Notes under the pieces: model-generated
The model's input: the letters and a program-made list of their open reading frames with translations, nothing else
What the model was told of the DNA's origin: nothing
The model's database searches: none
Program-made: the position numbers and the translations under genes
Assembly (NCBI RefSeq): GCF_013466605.1
Contig: NZ_CP059162.1
Location: 3,534,001 to 3,598,000, forward strand
Direction: 5' to 3'
Length of the DNA stretch: 64,000 nucleotides
From: Pseudomonas chlororaphis subsp. aurantiaca
GTDB lineage: Bacteria > Pseudomonadota > Gammaproteobacteria > Pseudomonadales > Pseudomonadaceae
Shown: positions 49,928-58,679 of the stretch, one piece after another
How positions within the stretch are numbered: position 1 is the stretch's first letter
Layout of the letters: each line of letters begins with the position of its first letter

Positions 49928-50065
49928 ATGAACCTGACCCGAGTGTTATCGCTGCTGTGCTGCTTGCTGGTGCTGCAAGGCTGTTTTGAAAACACCGAGG
50001 ATAAAGACAAGGACAACTCGAAATCCTCGGTGCAGATGACCCAGCCGGATGCCGACAAGAAGTGA
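49928..50065 (+). CDS. Small lipoprotein, 45 aa
   Basis: Signal sequence MNLTRVLSLLCCLLVLQGC ends in a lipobox (LVLQGC), so Cys19 should be lipidated. The mature part is short and charged (ENTEDKDKDNSKSSVQ). The +2 residue is Phe, which fits sorting to the outer membrane. Function unknown. Confidence 0.7.
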   Translation: MNLTRVLSLLCCLLVLQGCFENTEDKDKDNSKSSVQMTQPDADKK

Positions 50066-50195
50066 TCCGGCGCGGGTGCTGGGGCCTGGCTTGGGTGGTC
50101 GTCGTCGGGCCAGCCCTGTAGCGGAGCGCCGAGCTGAACATTGGCGCCCGGTCGCGGCTCGAAAATCTATCGGCCATCAACAGAGGAGAACGGTC

Positions 50196-50438
50196 ATGAT
50201 CAGCGAACGCAAGGCCTCGGTACTGGAGGCCTGGAAGATCCTGCTGGAGGACCGCGGCTACCGTGCGGACTCGCCCGACGCCTGGCATCAGGCGCTGCTG
50301 GACGCGGCGGAAAACATGCTGCGCAGCGGCGTGATCGACCAGGCCGGCTGGCTAGAGCTCAAGGACCAGGCCAACGCCGCCTATGGGCGGGCCATCGAGG
50401 AAGCCGTGGCGCAAAGGGTCGCCGATTCGAAGGCGTGA
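50196..50438 (+). CDS. Small helical protein, 80 aa
   Basis: ATG 50196 has CAGAGGAGAA upstream. All-helical soluble protein (ERKASVLEAWKILLEDRG, ALLDAAENMLRSGVIDQAG, KDQANAAYGRAIEEAV). No known domain recognised. A hairpin follows its stop by 5 bases. Confidence 0.65.
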   Translation: MISERKASVLEAWKILLEDRGYRADSPDAWHQALLDAAENMLRSGVIDQAGWLELKDQANAAYGRAIEEAVAQRVADSKA

Positions 50439-50443
50439 GCCGG

Positions 50444-50469
50444 CAAACCCCGCGCTCAGGCGGGGTTTG
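50444..50469. terminator. Hairpin between convergent genes, weak terminator
   Basis: CAAACCCCGC / GCGGGGTTTG, 10-bp perfect stem with 6-base loop, between convergent genes ending at 50438 and 50478. No T run on either strand, so termination strength is uncertain. Confidence 0.55.
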
Positions 50470-50477
50470 CGGGTGCT

Positions 50478-50978
50478 TCACTTGGTTTTGGACTGCAGGT
50501 GCCTGGCCATGTCCAGGTGGTCCTGCAGCTTGGGCAGGGTCTCCTCGGCGAAGGCTTTCAGCTCCGGCTTGTCCGAAGACGCCACTTCTTTCTTGAACAA
50601 CTCCACGGCCTTCTCATGGGCCACTACCTGGTTGTCGGCATAGGCCTTGTCGAAGGATTCGTCGCGCATCTCCAGGATCATTTGCTTGGCCTTGGCCGTC
50701 AGCGAGGCTTCGTCCGGGACCTGGATATCGAGTTTTTTCGCCAGCACCAGCAATTCCTGGTTGGCTTTGCTGTGATCGCTGATCATCTGCGTGGCAAATG
50801 CCTTGACGTCCGCGAAGGTGCTCTTTTCCAGGGCCAGCTTGCTGCTTTCGATTTCGTTGATCCCGGCTTGCGCGGCCTCTTCGACAAAGTCGCTGGAGCT
50901 CGCCGCCATTGCACCTGAAAGGCTTCCTGCGCTCAGCAGGAACAACAGGCCCATTCGTTTCATCAGCAGGTTGTTCAT
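50478..50978 (-). CDS. DUF4142 periplasmic protein
   Basis: A 166-residue secreted protein: signal peptide ending SGAMAA (about 26), then a ferritin-like four-helix DUF4142 domain (AAQAGINEIESSKLALEKS about 35, FATQMISDHSKANQELL about 63, VVAHEKAVELFKKEV about 120). Helix pattern conserved, no metal site obvious. Found widely near stress genes in pseudomonads; function unknown. Confidence 0.85.
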   Translation of the reverse strand: MNNLLMKRMGLLFLLSAGSLSGAMAASSSDFVEEAAQAGINEIESSKLALEKSTFADVKAFATQMISDHSKANQELLVLAKKLDIQVPDEASLTAKAKQMILEMRDESFDKAYADNQVVAHEKAVELFKKEVASSDKPELKAFAEETLPKLQDHLDMARHLQSKTK

Positions 50979-51135
50979 GTTCTTTCTCCGTTCGTAGCGA
51001 CAGGTGTCGCCTGACGGTTGATAGGGGCGCTGTGGCAAAGGTTTAAATTATTTCCAGGTTTTTCGACCGCCCGCAGGCTGCCTGGCCCGCTTGGATCTGC
51101 AGGCCGTGGACGTGCCGGGTTCAGCCAGGAGTGAC

Positions 51136-51849
51136 TCAGCGGCCGCAGCGCTGGCGAATCACCTGCGCGGCGTCATCCGCGAGGATCCGGTAGAGCGCCG
51201 GGGAGGGGTGGAAGCCGTCGCCGGCCATCAGGTCGGCGGCCGGCTGGAAGCGGGTCGCCAGCAATGTGCAGTGCTCCTGGCCGGCCAGAAGCTCGGCCAG
51301 CAGGTTGTTGAAGCGCCGGGCCCTGAGGCCCAGGTACCAGCGCAGCGGCTGGGGCAGGGCGGGGAACAGGTGCATGGGCGGCACCGGCAGGAAGACGATA
51401 TGCCTGGCCTCGAAGCGCTCGCTCAAGAGCGCGATCAGGCGCGAGATCCGCGCCTGCCATTCGGCCGCGGCGATGCTGCCGGTGACGTCGTTGACGCCGA
51501 TGGACACCAGGGCCACATCGAAGGGCTCCGCCGGGCCGTCCGCCAACAGTTGGAACAACTGCTGCGAGTCCAGCCCCGACTGCGCCCGCAGCTGCCATGA
51601 CAGCTGGAAGTCGCCGGCCAGCCCGGCCACCAGCCGGCCGGTGATCGCCTCGTCCTGGGTACCGGCACCCACACCCGCCGCCGCGGAGTCGCCGAGGATC
51701 AACAGGCGCAGGGCCGGCCCGTTGGCGTCGGCATGCCCGCCTTGGCGCGGACCCTCGGCCTCCGGCAACTTGGGGGTAGCCCAGCGGGTGTAAAGCCCTT
51801 GGGCGAGTAACAGCGGCCCCAGGGCCACCTTGGCGAACACGTCAGTCAT
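51136..51849 (-). CDS. SGNH/GDSL-type esterase or lipase
   Basis: A 237-residue SGNH hydrolase. Block I LLILGDSAAAGVGAG (Ser55), block III VSIGVNDVTG (Asn about 119), block V GDGFHPSPALY (Asp about 210, His about 213). A hydrophobic N-terminus (ALGPLLLAQGLYTRW) may anchor it in the membrane. Acyl ester substrate unknown. Confidence 0.87.
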   Translation of the reverse strand: MTDVFAKVALGPLLLAQGLYTRWATPKLPEAEGPRQGGHADANGPALRLLILGDSAAAGVGAGTQDEAITGRLVAGLAGDFQLSWQLRAQSGLDSQQLFQLLADGPAEPFDVALVSIGVNDVTGSIAAAEWQARISRLIALLSERFEARHIVFLPVPPMHLFPALPQPLRWYLGLRARRFNNLLAELLAGQEHCTLLATRFQPAADLMAGDGFHPSPALYRILADDAAQVIRQRCGR

Positions 51850-51945
51850 GGGCAGTTAAGCTCGCGGCAAAAAAAGGCGACGCCCGGTGCGCCCCGTGGG
51901 ATTGTCTCTGCCACAGGACATGGCAATCGCCAGGGGGCGGGCACT

Positions 51946-52100
51946 TCAGAAGGCATATTGCAGACGAGTGTAGTAGTAACCGCCGGTGAAGCCGAAGGGC
52001 GAATAACTGCCCCAGTTGTCGCCGAACGACGAATTGCTGACGCCGATAGGGTCGGGGTACTTGTCGAACAGGTTCTGCGCGCCAACGGCCACCGGTGGCG
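51946..52100 (-). pseudogene. C-terminal tail of a TonB-dependent receptor
   Basis: The minus strand encodes VAVGAQNLFDKYPDPIGVSN then SSFGDNWGSYSPFGFTGGYY and YTRLQYAF-stop. 'GAQNLFDKYPD' and a terminal Phe are the last beta-strands of a TonB receptor barrel. Everything before it is missing. At about 52101 it runs into an unrelated plus-strand tail, so a deletion removed two 3' ends' upstream sequence. The barrel rest, about 600 residues, is not elsewhere in the window. Confidence 0.75.
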
Positions 52101-52251
52101 CTCCCGGCAGATGCCGCATTGCAAGGCCATGATCAACGCGGCGAACGAGCATATGTTGGAACGCCAGGTCTGCCTGCTTTCGGCGATTGCCGTGGACAAC
52201 CAGCCGGCCCCTGAGCCAGCGAGCCTTGTTGAACCCCTATTGACGAAATAA
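52101..52251 (+). pseudogene. 3' tail of an unrecognised gene at a deletion scar
   Basis: An open plus-strand frame reads MPHCKAMINAANEHMLERQV then CLLSAIAVDNQPAPEP and ends ASLVEPLLTK-stop at 52251. It has no start of its own and abuts the receptor tail. It ends 11 bases before the next gene. Codon pattern is coding-like; no family recognised. Confidence 0.35.
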
Positions 52252-52262
52252 GGAGTACGAAG

Positions 52263-53138
52263 ATGAACATCGGTTTTCTCGGGTTGGGCGGCATGGGCGC
52301 CGCCATGGCCAGCAACCTGCTCAAGGCTGGTTACCAGGTGAGTGTCTGGAACCGTTCGGCCGACAGCCTCAAGCCATTGTTGGAACAGGGCGCGAGCGCG
52401 GCGCAGGACCCGGTCGATGCGTTGCGCAACGACGTGGTCATCAGCATGCTCGCCGACGATGCCGCCACCCGTTCGGTGTTGCTGGACAGTGGCGCCCTGG
52501 CCTCCGTCCGGCCCGGGCTGATCCATATCGGCATGGCCACTTTGTCGGTTGGCTTGATCAGCGAGCTGGTGGCGCTGCATCGCGAAAGGGGGGTGACCTA
52601 CATCGCCGCGCCGGTGTTTGGCCGCACCGATGTGGCCCGGGCCGGCAACCTGAATATCCTTGCCGCCGGTCCCGCCGAGGCGATTGCCCGGGTCCAGCCG
52701 CTGCTGGATGCCATGGGCCACAAGACCTGGCTGCTGGGCGAAGACCCGTTGAGCGCCGCGGTGGTGAAGATCGCCGGCAACTTCATGATCGCCAGCGCCA
52801 TCGAGACCATGGGTGAAAGCGCCGCCCTGGTGAAAAGCCACGGCGTGGAGCCGAGCCAGTTCATCGAGATCATGACCAGCACCCTGTTCAACGCCCCGGT
52901 GTATCGCAACTATGGCCCGCAGATCGCCGAGCAGCGGTTTTCCCCGGCGGCCTTCCGCCTGGTCCTGGGCCTGAAGGACGTCGGCCTGGCGCTGGAAGCC
53001 GGTCAAAGCCGCCATGTGCCGCTGCCGTTTGCCAGCGTGATGCGCGATTCCCTGCTGGAGGCGGTCGCCCGGGGCGATGGCGAACTGGACTGGACGGCAT
53101 TGGCGCGGATACCGCTGCTGCGTTCCGGGCAGGGCTGA
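52263..53138 (+). CDS. 3-hydroxyisobutyrate dehydrogenase family NAD(P)-dependent oxidoreductase
   Basis: A 291-residue beta-hydroxyacid dehydrogenase: Rossmann motif GFLGLGGMGAAMASNLLKAG (residue 4), substrate motif 'APVFGRTDVARAGNL' (about 117, a variant of DAPVSGGxxxAxxGTL), and catalytic Lys in VVKIAGNFMIAS (about 168). It oxidises a 3-hydroxyacid or reduces a semialdehyde; the exact substrate is open. AAGGAG precedes the ATG. Confidence 0.85.
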   Translation: MNIGFLGLGGMGAAMASNLLKAGYQVSVWNRSADSLKPLLEQGASAAQDPVDALRNDVVISMLADDAATRSVLLDSGALASVRPGLIHIGMATLSVGLISELVALHRERGVTYIAAPVFGRTDVARAGNLNILAAGPAEAIARVQPLLDAMGHKTWLLGEDPLSAAVVKIAGNFMIASAIETMGESAALVKSHGVEPSQFIEIMTSTLFNAPVYRNYGPQIAEQRFSPAAFRLVLGLKDVGLALEAGQSRHVPLPFASVMRDSLLEAVARGDGELDWTALARIPLLRSGQG

Positions 53139-53200
53139 CGGCGGATCTCACACCGCGATGCACGCCCGCGCCCAGGTGTGGCCTCCTGGGGGCGGGCGTT

Positions 53201-55819
53201 CTACAGGTAGTTCCACAACGCCTGGGAAACCAGCGTCGGCTGGCCGCTGCCGAACAGCGTCTGGCCGATCTGCAGGCCCAGTTGCCGGTAGCTTTCGAAC
53301 TGCGCTTCGTCGAAGAACTGGTTGGCGGTGCTTTCGTTGGGGAAGGTCGGGTGGGCGTTGGCGTAATTGAGCACGTCCACCGGCACCCCGGCGATCAGGC
53401 GTGGCTTGAGCAACAGGATCCGCGCGGTGCGCCGGCCCTGGCGATCGAGCACGTTGAACAGCATCGCGCAGCGCTGGCTGTCGCCGGGGCCTGGGTGGGT
53501 GAAGTTGGCGGTATGGCCGAAGTAGGGCGCCAGTAGCGAAACCTCATGCACGCCCTGGTCCTCCTCGATCTCCAGGGCCTGGTCGATCCGCGCCAGGCGA
53601 ATCAGGTTGGCCAGATCGTCGAACTGGTAGGTTGGGTCGGCGCCGCAGTCGCACATGACGATCAGCTCGATCTTGCGCCCCTCGCGGATAAGCTCGTAGG
53701 TGGCGGTGTTTTCGAAATGGCCGCCGTCGGAAAGGTATTGGTAGTCGCGGCGCACGCCATGAAAGTGCGCGCTCAGTTCATAGAACAGGTAGGTCTGGGT
53801 CGGGAACACCCGGGCCCAGCCCTTGTCCCGCCAGTTGCGTTGAGCGTCGGCTTGTTCGTCACCTTCGAGGAAATTGCCCGGCCACCAGGTGCCCAGGCGC
53901 AGGTTGGTCAGGCCGAACGACAGCGAGGTGCCCAGCGAGGTGGCCCGGCCCAGGCCGGTGGAGATCGCCGCGCCGGAGGTCGCCACCCAATGGGCCAGGC
54001 CCAGGGTCTGGTAGATCTCGCTGAACCATTTGCTGCGGGTCGAGCGCTTGCGCGGTTCGCCGTCGAGGATGTAGCTGACGCTGTCGGGTGCCTTCGCGCC
54101 ATTGGGAGCCAGGCACAGTGGCTTGCCCTTGCGGTCGCGCTGCACCAGTTGCTCGGCCGGGTCGACGGTGAGGTTCAGGGTGACGTTGATCAGGTGCACC
54201 GGCGCGCAGGTGGGGACGCCGTAGTACTGCTCGATCGGCACGTCGTCGCCGGGCAGGGCTTCGGCGACGCTCAGGCGCTGCTTGCGGATCTTGAGCGTCC
54301 TGCCGGCAAAACGCAGGCCGTTGGAGGCGCCCAGATACGCCCGGGTCAGCCGGCTGCGATAGAAAGACTGCAACGAGGACTGGTTGAGAAAACCGATGAA
54401 GCGTCCCTCCGCCAGGCTGAGGATCAGTGCCACCCCCACCAGGCCCATGAGGCGCATCAGGCTGTCGCTATCAAGCCCCTGGTAGCGCACGAACTGCACC
54501 AGCAGCCCCCAGAGCAGGGCCACCAGCATGAAGATCGCGATACCGGCGACACCGGTGATCACGTTTAGCGGCAGGCGGCTCAGCCAGCCGGGCAAGGCCT
54601 TGTCGTCGAGCAGGCTGGAGAGACTGCGGATCGCGCCGATCAGCAACGGCAGCAGGACCGCCGACGACATCAGTTGCGTGCGCTGCTCGCTGATGTAGAT
54701 CCACTGGGCCAGCCACGGCACCAGGGTGTAGAAGCCCAGCAGCAGGGTGAAGATCAGCGCTTGGGCCAGGTAGCGGGTAACCAGCACCCGGTAGGTGCGC
54801 ACGCAGTTGTTGCGCGCCAGGACGTCGTCCTTGTCGCGCTTGAACCGCAGGCGCAGGGCCACGCCGATACAGGCCAGCACACCGAACCAGCTGACCAGCC
54901 CGCAGACGATCAGGATCGCCCGCAGTTCGGCGTCCAGCCCCCAGGGTGCGCAGGCCAGGCCGATGAACAGGGCACCGATCGCGCTGTACAGCAGAGTCGC
55001 CCAGTTCCACAGGTGCACCGCCTCGTCCTGGCTCTTGCGGAAATACACCATCCAGAACGCCAGCATCAGCGGCACTATCCCGAGCACGGTGGCCGCCACC
55101 GGTACCCACCAGAGCGAACCACACAGGACGTTGACCAGGTCCATGGGCAGCAGCACGACCAGCGGCGAACACAGCGGGCTGCTGGAAATGAACACCTGCG
55201 CCAGCGTGGCCAGGGCCAGCGTGCACAACAGCGGCATGCCGATCACGACATGCAGCGCCAGCAGGTTGCGCAGCGATAGGCCCAGGACATAGAACAGGTC
55301 GCCCGAACCACCCGGGGTCAGGTAGCGGCCGTTCTCCCGAAGCCAGGCCAGCGGCGCTTCGCCCACCGGGGCCTTGGCGTAGTCGATATGGGTGTGGATG
55401 CGTCCCGGTGGCTCGAAGTCGAGCACTTCATAGGCATCTTCCGCGGCCTGTACTTCGGGACTGGCCACCACCTGGGCGTTTTCCCGCCCACGCAGGCGCC
55501 CGGGCAGGAACAGGCTGCCGAAAAACGAACCCAGGTAACCGCCACCGCTGACGGTGGAGAGGTAGTCGAACTGAGCCAGCAGGCGCTTGCCGATGCCCGG
55601 CTCTTCGCCCACGGCATCCGGCGCCCTGGCCCGGGCCATGGCTTGCAATACCCCGAGGCAGAAGGTGGCGCTGCGAATGCCGCCGCCGGACAAGGCTACG
55701 GCCCAGTGGCCGGCGCTTTTACGCGCCAGGCCCAGCAGATCCCGACGTTGGTCGATACGGGCATGTTCGGCGTGAAACTGGGCATCTTGAGCCGAAGACG
55801 CGGGCTTTTTCCTGTCCAT
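53201..55819 (-). CDS. Patatin-like phospholipase with a multi-span membrane insert
   Basis: An 872-residue protein. The oxyanion loop is ALSGGGIRSATF (residues 43-53) and the nucleophile Ser91 is in LSTVSGGGYLGS; the catalytic Asp is expected at about 698 in YLSDGGHFENTA. About 600 residues lie between them, including at least seven hydrophobic helices from about 170 to 480 (for example HVVIGMPLLCTLALATL, LLYSAIGALFIGLACAP). So the hydrolase is embedded in or built around a membrane domain. It is divergent from the cytochrome-lipoprotein/GMC pair. Lipid or ester hydrolysis is expected; physiological substrate unknown. Confidence 0.85.
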   Translation of the reverse strand: MDRKKPASSAQDAQFHAEHARIDQRRDLLGLARKSAGHWAVALSGGGIRSATFCLGVLQAMARARAPDAVGEEPGIGKRLLAQFDYLSTVSGGGYLGSFFGSLFLPGRLRGRENAQVVASPEVQAAEDAYEVLDFEPPGRIHTHIDYAKAPVGEAPLAWLRENGRYLTPGGSGDLFYVLGLSLRNLLALHVVIGMPLLCTLALATLAQVFISSSPLCSPLVVLLPMDLVNVLCGSLWWVPVAATVLGIVPLMLAFWMVYFRKSQDEAVHLWNWATLLYSAIGALFIGLACAPWGLDAELRAILIVCGLVSWFGVLACIGVALRLRFKRDKDDVLARNNCVRTYRVLVTRYLAQALIFTLLLGFYTLVPWLAQWIYISEQRTQLMSSAVLLPLLIGAIRSLSSLLDDKALPGWLSRLPLNVITGVAGIAIFMLVALLWGLLVQFVRYQGLDSDSLMRLMGLVGVALILSLAEGRFIGFLNQSSLQSFYRSRLTRAYLGASNGLRFAGRTLKIRKQRLSVAEALPGDDVPIEQYYGVPTCAPVHLINVTLNLTVDPAEQLVQRDRKGKPLCLAPNGAKAPDSVSYILDGEPRKRSTRSKWFSEIYQTLGLAHWVATSGAAISTGLGRATSLGTSLSFGLTNLRLGTWWPGNFLEGDEQADAQRNWRDKGWARVFPTQTYLFYELSAHFHGVRRDYQYLSDGGHFENTATYELIREGRKIELIVMCDCGADPTYQFDDLANLIRLARIDQALEIEEDQGVHEVSLLAPYFGHTANFTHPGPGDSQRCAMLFNVLDRQGRRTARILLLKPRLIAGVPVDVLNYANAHPTFPNESTANQFFDEAQFESYRQLGLQIGQTLFGSGQPTLVSQALWNYL

Positions 55820-56094
55820 GTGCAGCCTCGCGAAAGAGAGGGCGATCCGTCCCTCACGAGTAAGTTAAAGCAGGAAAACAGCAGCTTGCCAGTAGCGCCT
55901 GCGACGGACGGAGCGGTGAGTGTGAACCTCAATAGCCAATCGCAATTACCCCTGGCTTTTCATCGCCAAATGGAAGAATTGACCCGCTTGCCATGGCCTA
56001 GTATGGCGGCTGTAGGGCGTTGTAAGGCGACTGGCGTACCGAGGTAAACCGGCCCGGTGCGCAGGCAGTCGGTTGTTCGGCCATCAGAAAAAGA

Positions 56095-56136
56095 ACCGGT
56101 CGCAACACCAGTGTCCCCAAGGACAGAGGGACCGGT
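56095..56136 (+). promoter_or_regulatory. Nested hairpin in the leader of the cytochrome-lipoprotein gene
   Basis: ACCGGTC (56095-56101) pairs with GACCGGT (56130-56136), and inside it TGTCC/GGACA (from 56111) closes a CCAA loop. It ends 26 bases before the start codon at 56162. It could be an mRNA element or an operator; there is no T run, so it is not a simple terminator. Otherwise the 342-bp gap (55820-56161) between the divergent genes shows no feature I can support. Confidence 0.45.
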
Positions 56137-56161
56137 CTGCAGCACATGCAAGGAGCAGCGC

Positions 56162-58669
56162 ATGACACCCGTGAAGCTGATGTTGAGCATTTTCCTTCCT
56201 TTGGTGCTGTTACAGGGCTGTAGCAGCGAGACGAAAAACCCCTGCGGCGACAAACCCGGCGAGCGACTCGACGAAGCCAAGTGCGTTGGCCGCGATGCCA
56301 GCAGCCTCAGAGGCGCCGACGAGGACTACTTCGCCGACATGGACTACGGCGTGTCCAAGCAACCGCAGCTGCTGGTCGAGCGACTGTCGCCCTTCATCCC
56401 CGGCATTACCGAACAGCAGGCGCTCCAGGCCTTCGCCCGCGGGCGCAACAACTGGATCGTCTGGACCGCCGGCAACGATGCGTTGTGGGACAAGCTCTCG
56501 CGCGACAGCGTCGGCAACCTCGACCTGCTCAAGACCATCTCCAACCATCCGAGCCTGAAATACAACCGCGATAAACGCTGGCAAGTGCTGGGGGTGGTCA
56601 ACGAACCCTGCTACGTCAAGGGCGAGGGGCCACGCGACGATCGCTACGGCCTGTGGCTGGACAAGCGCGACCCGTCCTGCGCCGCCGACCCCTTCGAGAA
56701 CGAGACCAAGTACCCCGGCGTGAAGATCGGCGCCCGCGGCAAGAACCTGCCGGCGGGTTCCTATTACGGCTACGGCACCGGGATCGTCGGCCTGCGGCTG
56801 TTCCCCAACCCGGACTTCGACGAGCATGCGCAGAAGAAGTGGGACGCCAAGCGCTATTACGAAGACCCCAGCTACTACAACGACAGCAAGCTGGTGAAAC
56901 CTTACCGGGTCGGCATGTCCTGCGGCTTCTGCCATGTCGGGCCGAACCCGACCAACCCGCCGGCCGACCCTGAACATCCGGCCTGGTCCAACCTCAACTC
57001 CAACCCCGGCGCGCAGTACTTCTGGGTCGACCGGATCTTCATGTGGAACCAGGACCCGAGCAGCTTCCCGTACCAGCTGTTCCACACGTCGAAACCGGGA
57101 GCGCTGGACACCTCGTTCGTCTCCACCGACTACATCAACAACCCGCGGACCATGAACGCGGTCTACAACCTCAAGGCGCGCATCGAGCTGGCCTCCAACC
57201 TGGGCAAGGAGAAACTCGCCGGTGGCGGGCTGAACAACCGCCAGTTCAACGAAGTGCCTGGCGTGCCGCCGGACAGCCCGCTGGCGCAGTTCTACAAAAA
57301 GCCTGACACGGTGTTCACGCCACGGGTGCTCAAGGACGGCGCCGACTCGGTGGGCGCGCTCGGCGCATTGAACCGGGTGTTCATTAATATCGGCCTGTAC
57401 AGCGAGGAGTGGACCACTCACTTCCGACCCTTGATCGGCGGCAAACCGATCACGCCGTTCCGCATCGACGTGGCGCGCAAGAACTCTTCCTACTGGAACG
57501 CCAACGAGGCGCAGACCCCGGACCTGGCGTTGTTCTTCCTGGCCTCGGCGACCCCGGACTACCTGAAGAACGCCCCTGGCGGCGCGGCGCACCTGAGCGA
57601 GCCGGCGGCGGTGCTCGAGCGCGGCAAGGAAGTCTTCGCCGACACCTGCGCCCGTTGCCACTCCAGCAAATTGCCGGAAAAGGCCTGGAGCTTCTTTCCC
57701 GACCATGGCTGCGTGAACGACGGCTACCTCAAGTGCTGGAACAACTACTGGACCTGGAGCAAGACGCCGGAGTTCAAGACGGCGATGCGGGCCATCGTCA
57801 AGGACGAGAAGTTCCTCACCGACAACTTCCTCTCCACCGAACTGCGGGTGCCGGTCACCCTGACCGAAACCAACGCCTGCAGCCCGCTGGCGACCAACGC
57901 CCTGGGCGGCAATATCTGGGACAACTTCTCGTCGGAGTCGTACAAGCAGTTGCCGGCGGTAGGCTCGGTGCTGGTGCAGAACCCGTACACCGGCGAACCC
58001 TGGGAATACGCGATGCCGGCGGGTGGGCGAGGTTATACGCGGCCAGCCTCGCTGGTCAGTGTGTGGTCCACCGCGCCGCTGCTGCTGAACAACCGCCTGG
58101 GTCAATTCCACTGGAAGGGTGGGGTGGAGGACCGCATGGCGTCCTTCGACAGCGCGATCGAGATGCTGCTGTGGCCGGAACGCCGCACTGGCGACTTCCA
58201 GGTCATGACCCGCTCCGGCAAGACCCACATGGGCACCGTTGATGTCACCAGTGAGACCAGCTACCTGCGGGTCAGCAGCGGCTATCTGCCGACCTTCCTG
58301 CAAAAGCTCGAAGGCCTGCTCAGTCGCTGGCTGCCGTGGCTGTTCGGCGAGGACGGCATCCAGCTCGGGCCGATCCCGCAAGGTACGCCGGTGAGCCTGC
58401 TGTCCAACATCGACCTGGAGAAACGCGACCAGGTGCTGGAGCTGCTGCTGAAGATCAAGCACGACCTCAAGCAATTGCCGGCCGGTGCCAGCGACGAGGA
58501 AGCCCGCAAGGTCTTCTCCGGCCTGGTCAAGCCGCTGCTGCAGGTGAGCAAGTGCCCGGACTTCGTGGTGGACAAGGGGCATTACTTTGGCACCAGCTTC
58601 CTCAAGGATGAAGCGCCTCTGAGTGATGCAGACAAACGGGCATTGATCGCCCTGCTGAAAACTTTCTAG
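56162..58669 (+). CDS. Large di-haem c-type cytochrome lipoprotein
   Basis: An 835-residue exported protein: signal peptide with lipobox LVLLQGC (Cys about 20), then two haem c sites, CGFCH at 254 and CARCH at 496. Between and after them are domains rich in Trp and Tyr with 'MSCGFCHVGPNPTNPPADPEHP' and 'PVTLTETNACSPLATNALGG'. It resembles large cytochromes that accept electrons from periplasmic or surface dehydrogenases. A GMC flavoprotein gene starts 10 nt downstream. Start ATG 56162 has AAGGAG upstream. Specific function not known. Confidence 0.85.
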   Translation: MTPVKLMLSIFLPLVLLQGCSSETKNPCGDKPGERLDEAKCVGRDASSLRGADEDYFADMDYGVSKQPQLLVERLSPFIPGITEQQALQAFARGRNNWIVWTAGNDALWDKLSRDSVGNLDLLKTISNHPSLKYNRDKRWQVLGVVNEPCYVKGEGPRDDRYGLWLDKRDPSCAADPFENETKYPGVKIGARGKNLPAGSYYGYGTGIVGLRLFPNPDFDEHAQKKWDAKRYYEDPSYYNDSKLVKPYRVGMSCGFCHVGPNPTNPPADPEHPAWSNLNSNPGAQYFWVDRIFMWNQDPSSFPYQLFHTSKPGALDTSFVSTDYINNPRTMNAVYNLKARIELASNLGKEKLAGGGLNNRQFNEVPGVPPDSPLAQFYKKPDTVFTPRVLKDGADSVGALGALNRVFINIGLYSEEWTTHFRPLIGGKPITPFRIDVARKNSSYWNANEAQTPDLALFFLASATPDYLKNAPGGAAHLSEPAAVLERGKEVFADTCARCHSSKLPEKAWSFFPDHGCVNDGYLKCWNNYWTWSKTPEFKTAMRAIVKDEKFLTDNFLSTELRVPVTLTETNACSPLATNALGGNIWDNFSSESYKQLPAVGSVLVQNPYTGEPWEYAMPAGGRGYTRPASLVSVWSTAPLLLNNRLGQFHWKGGVEDRMASFDSAIEMLLWPERRTGDFQVMTRSGKTHMGTVDVTSETSYLRVSSGYLPTFLQKLEGLLSRWLPWLFGEDGIQLGPIPQGTPVSLLSNIDLEKRDQVLELLLKIKHDLKQLPAGASDEEARKVFSGLVKPLLQVSKCPDFVVDKGHYFGTSFLKDEAPLSDADKRALIALLKTF

Positions 58670-58679
58670 GTGGCCAGCG

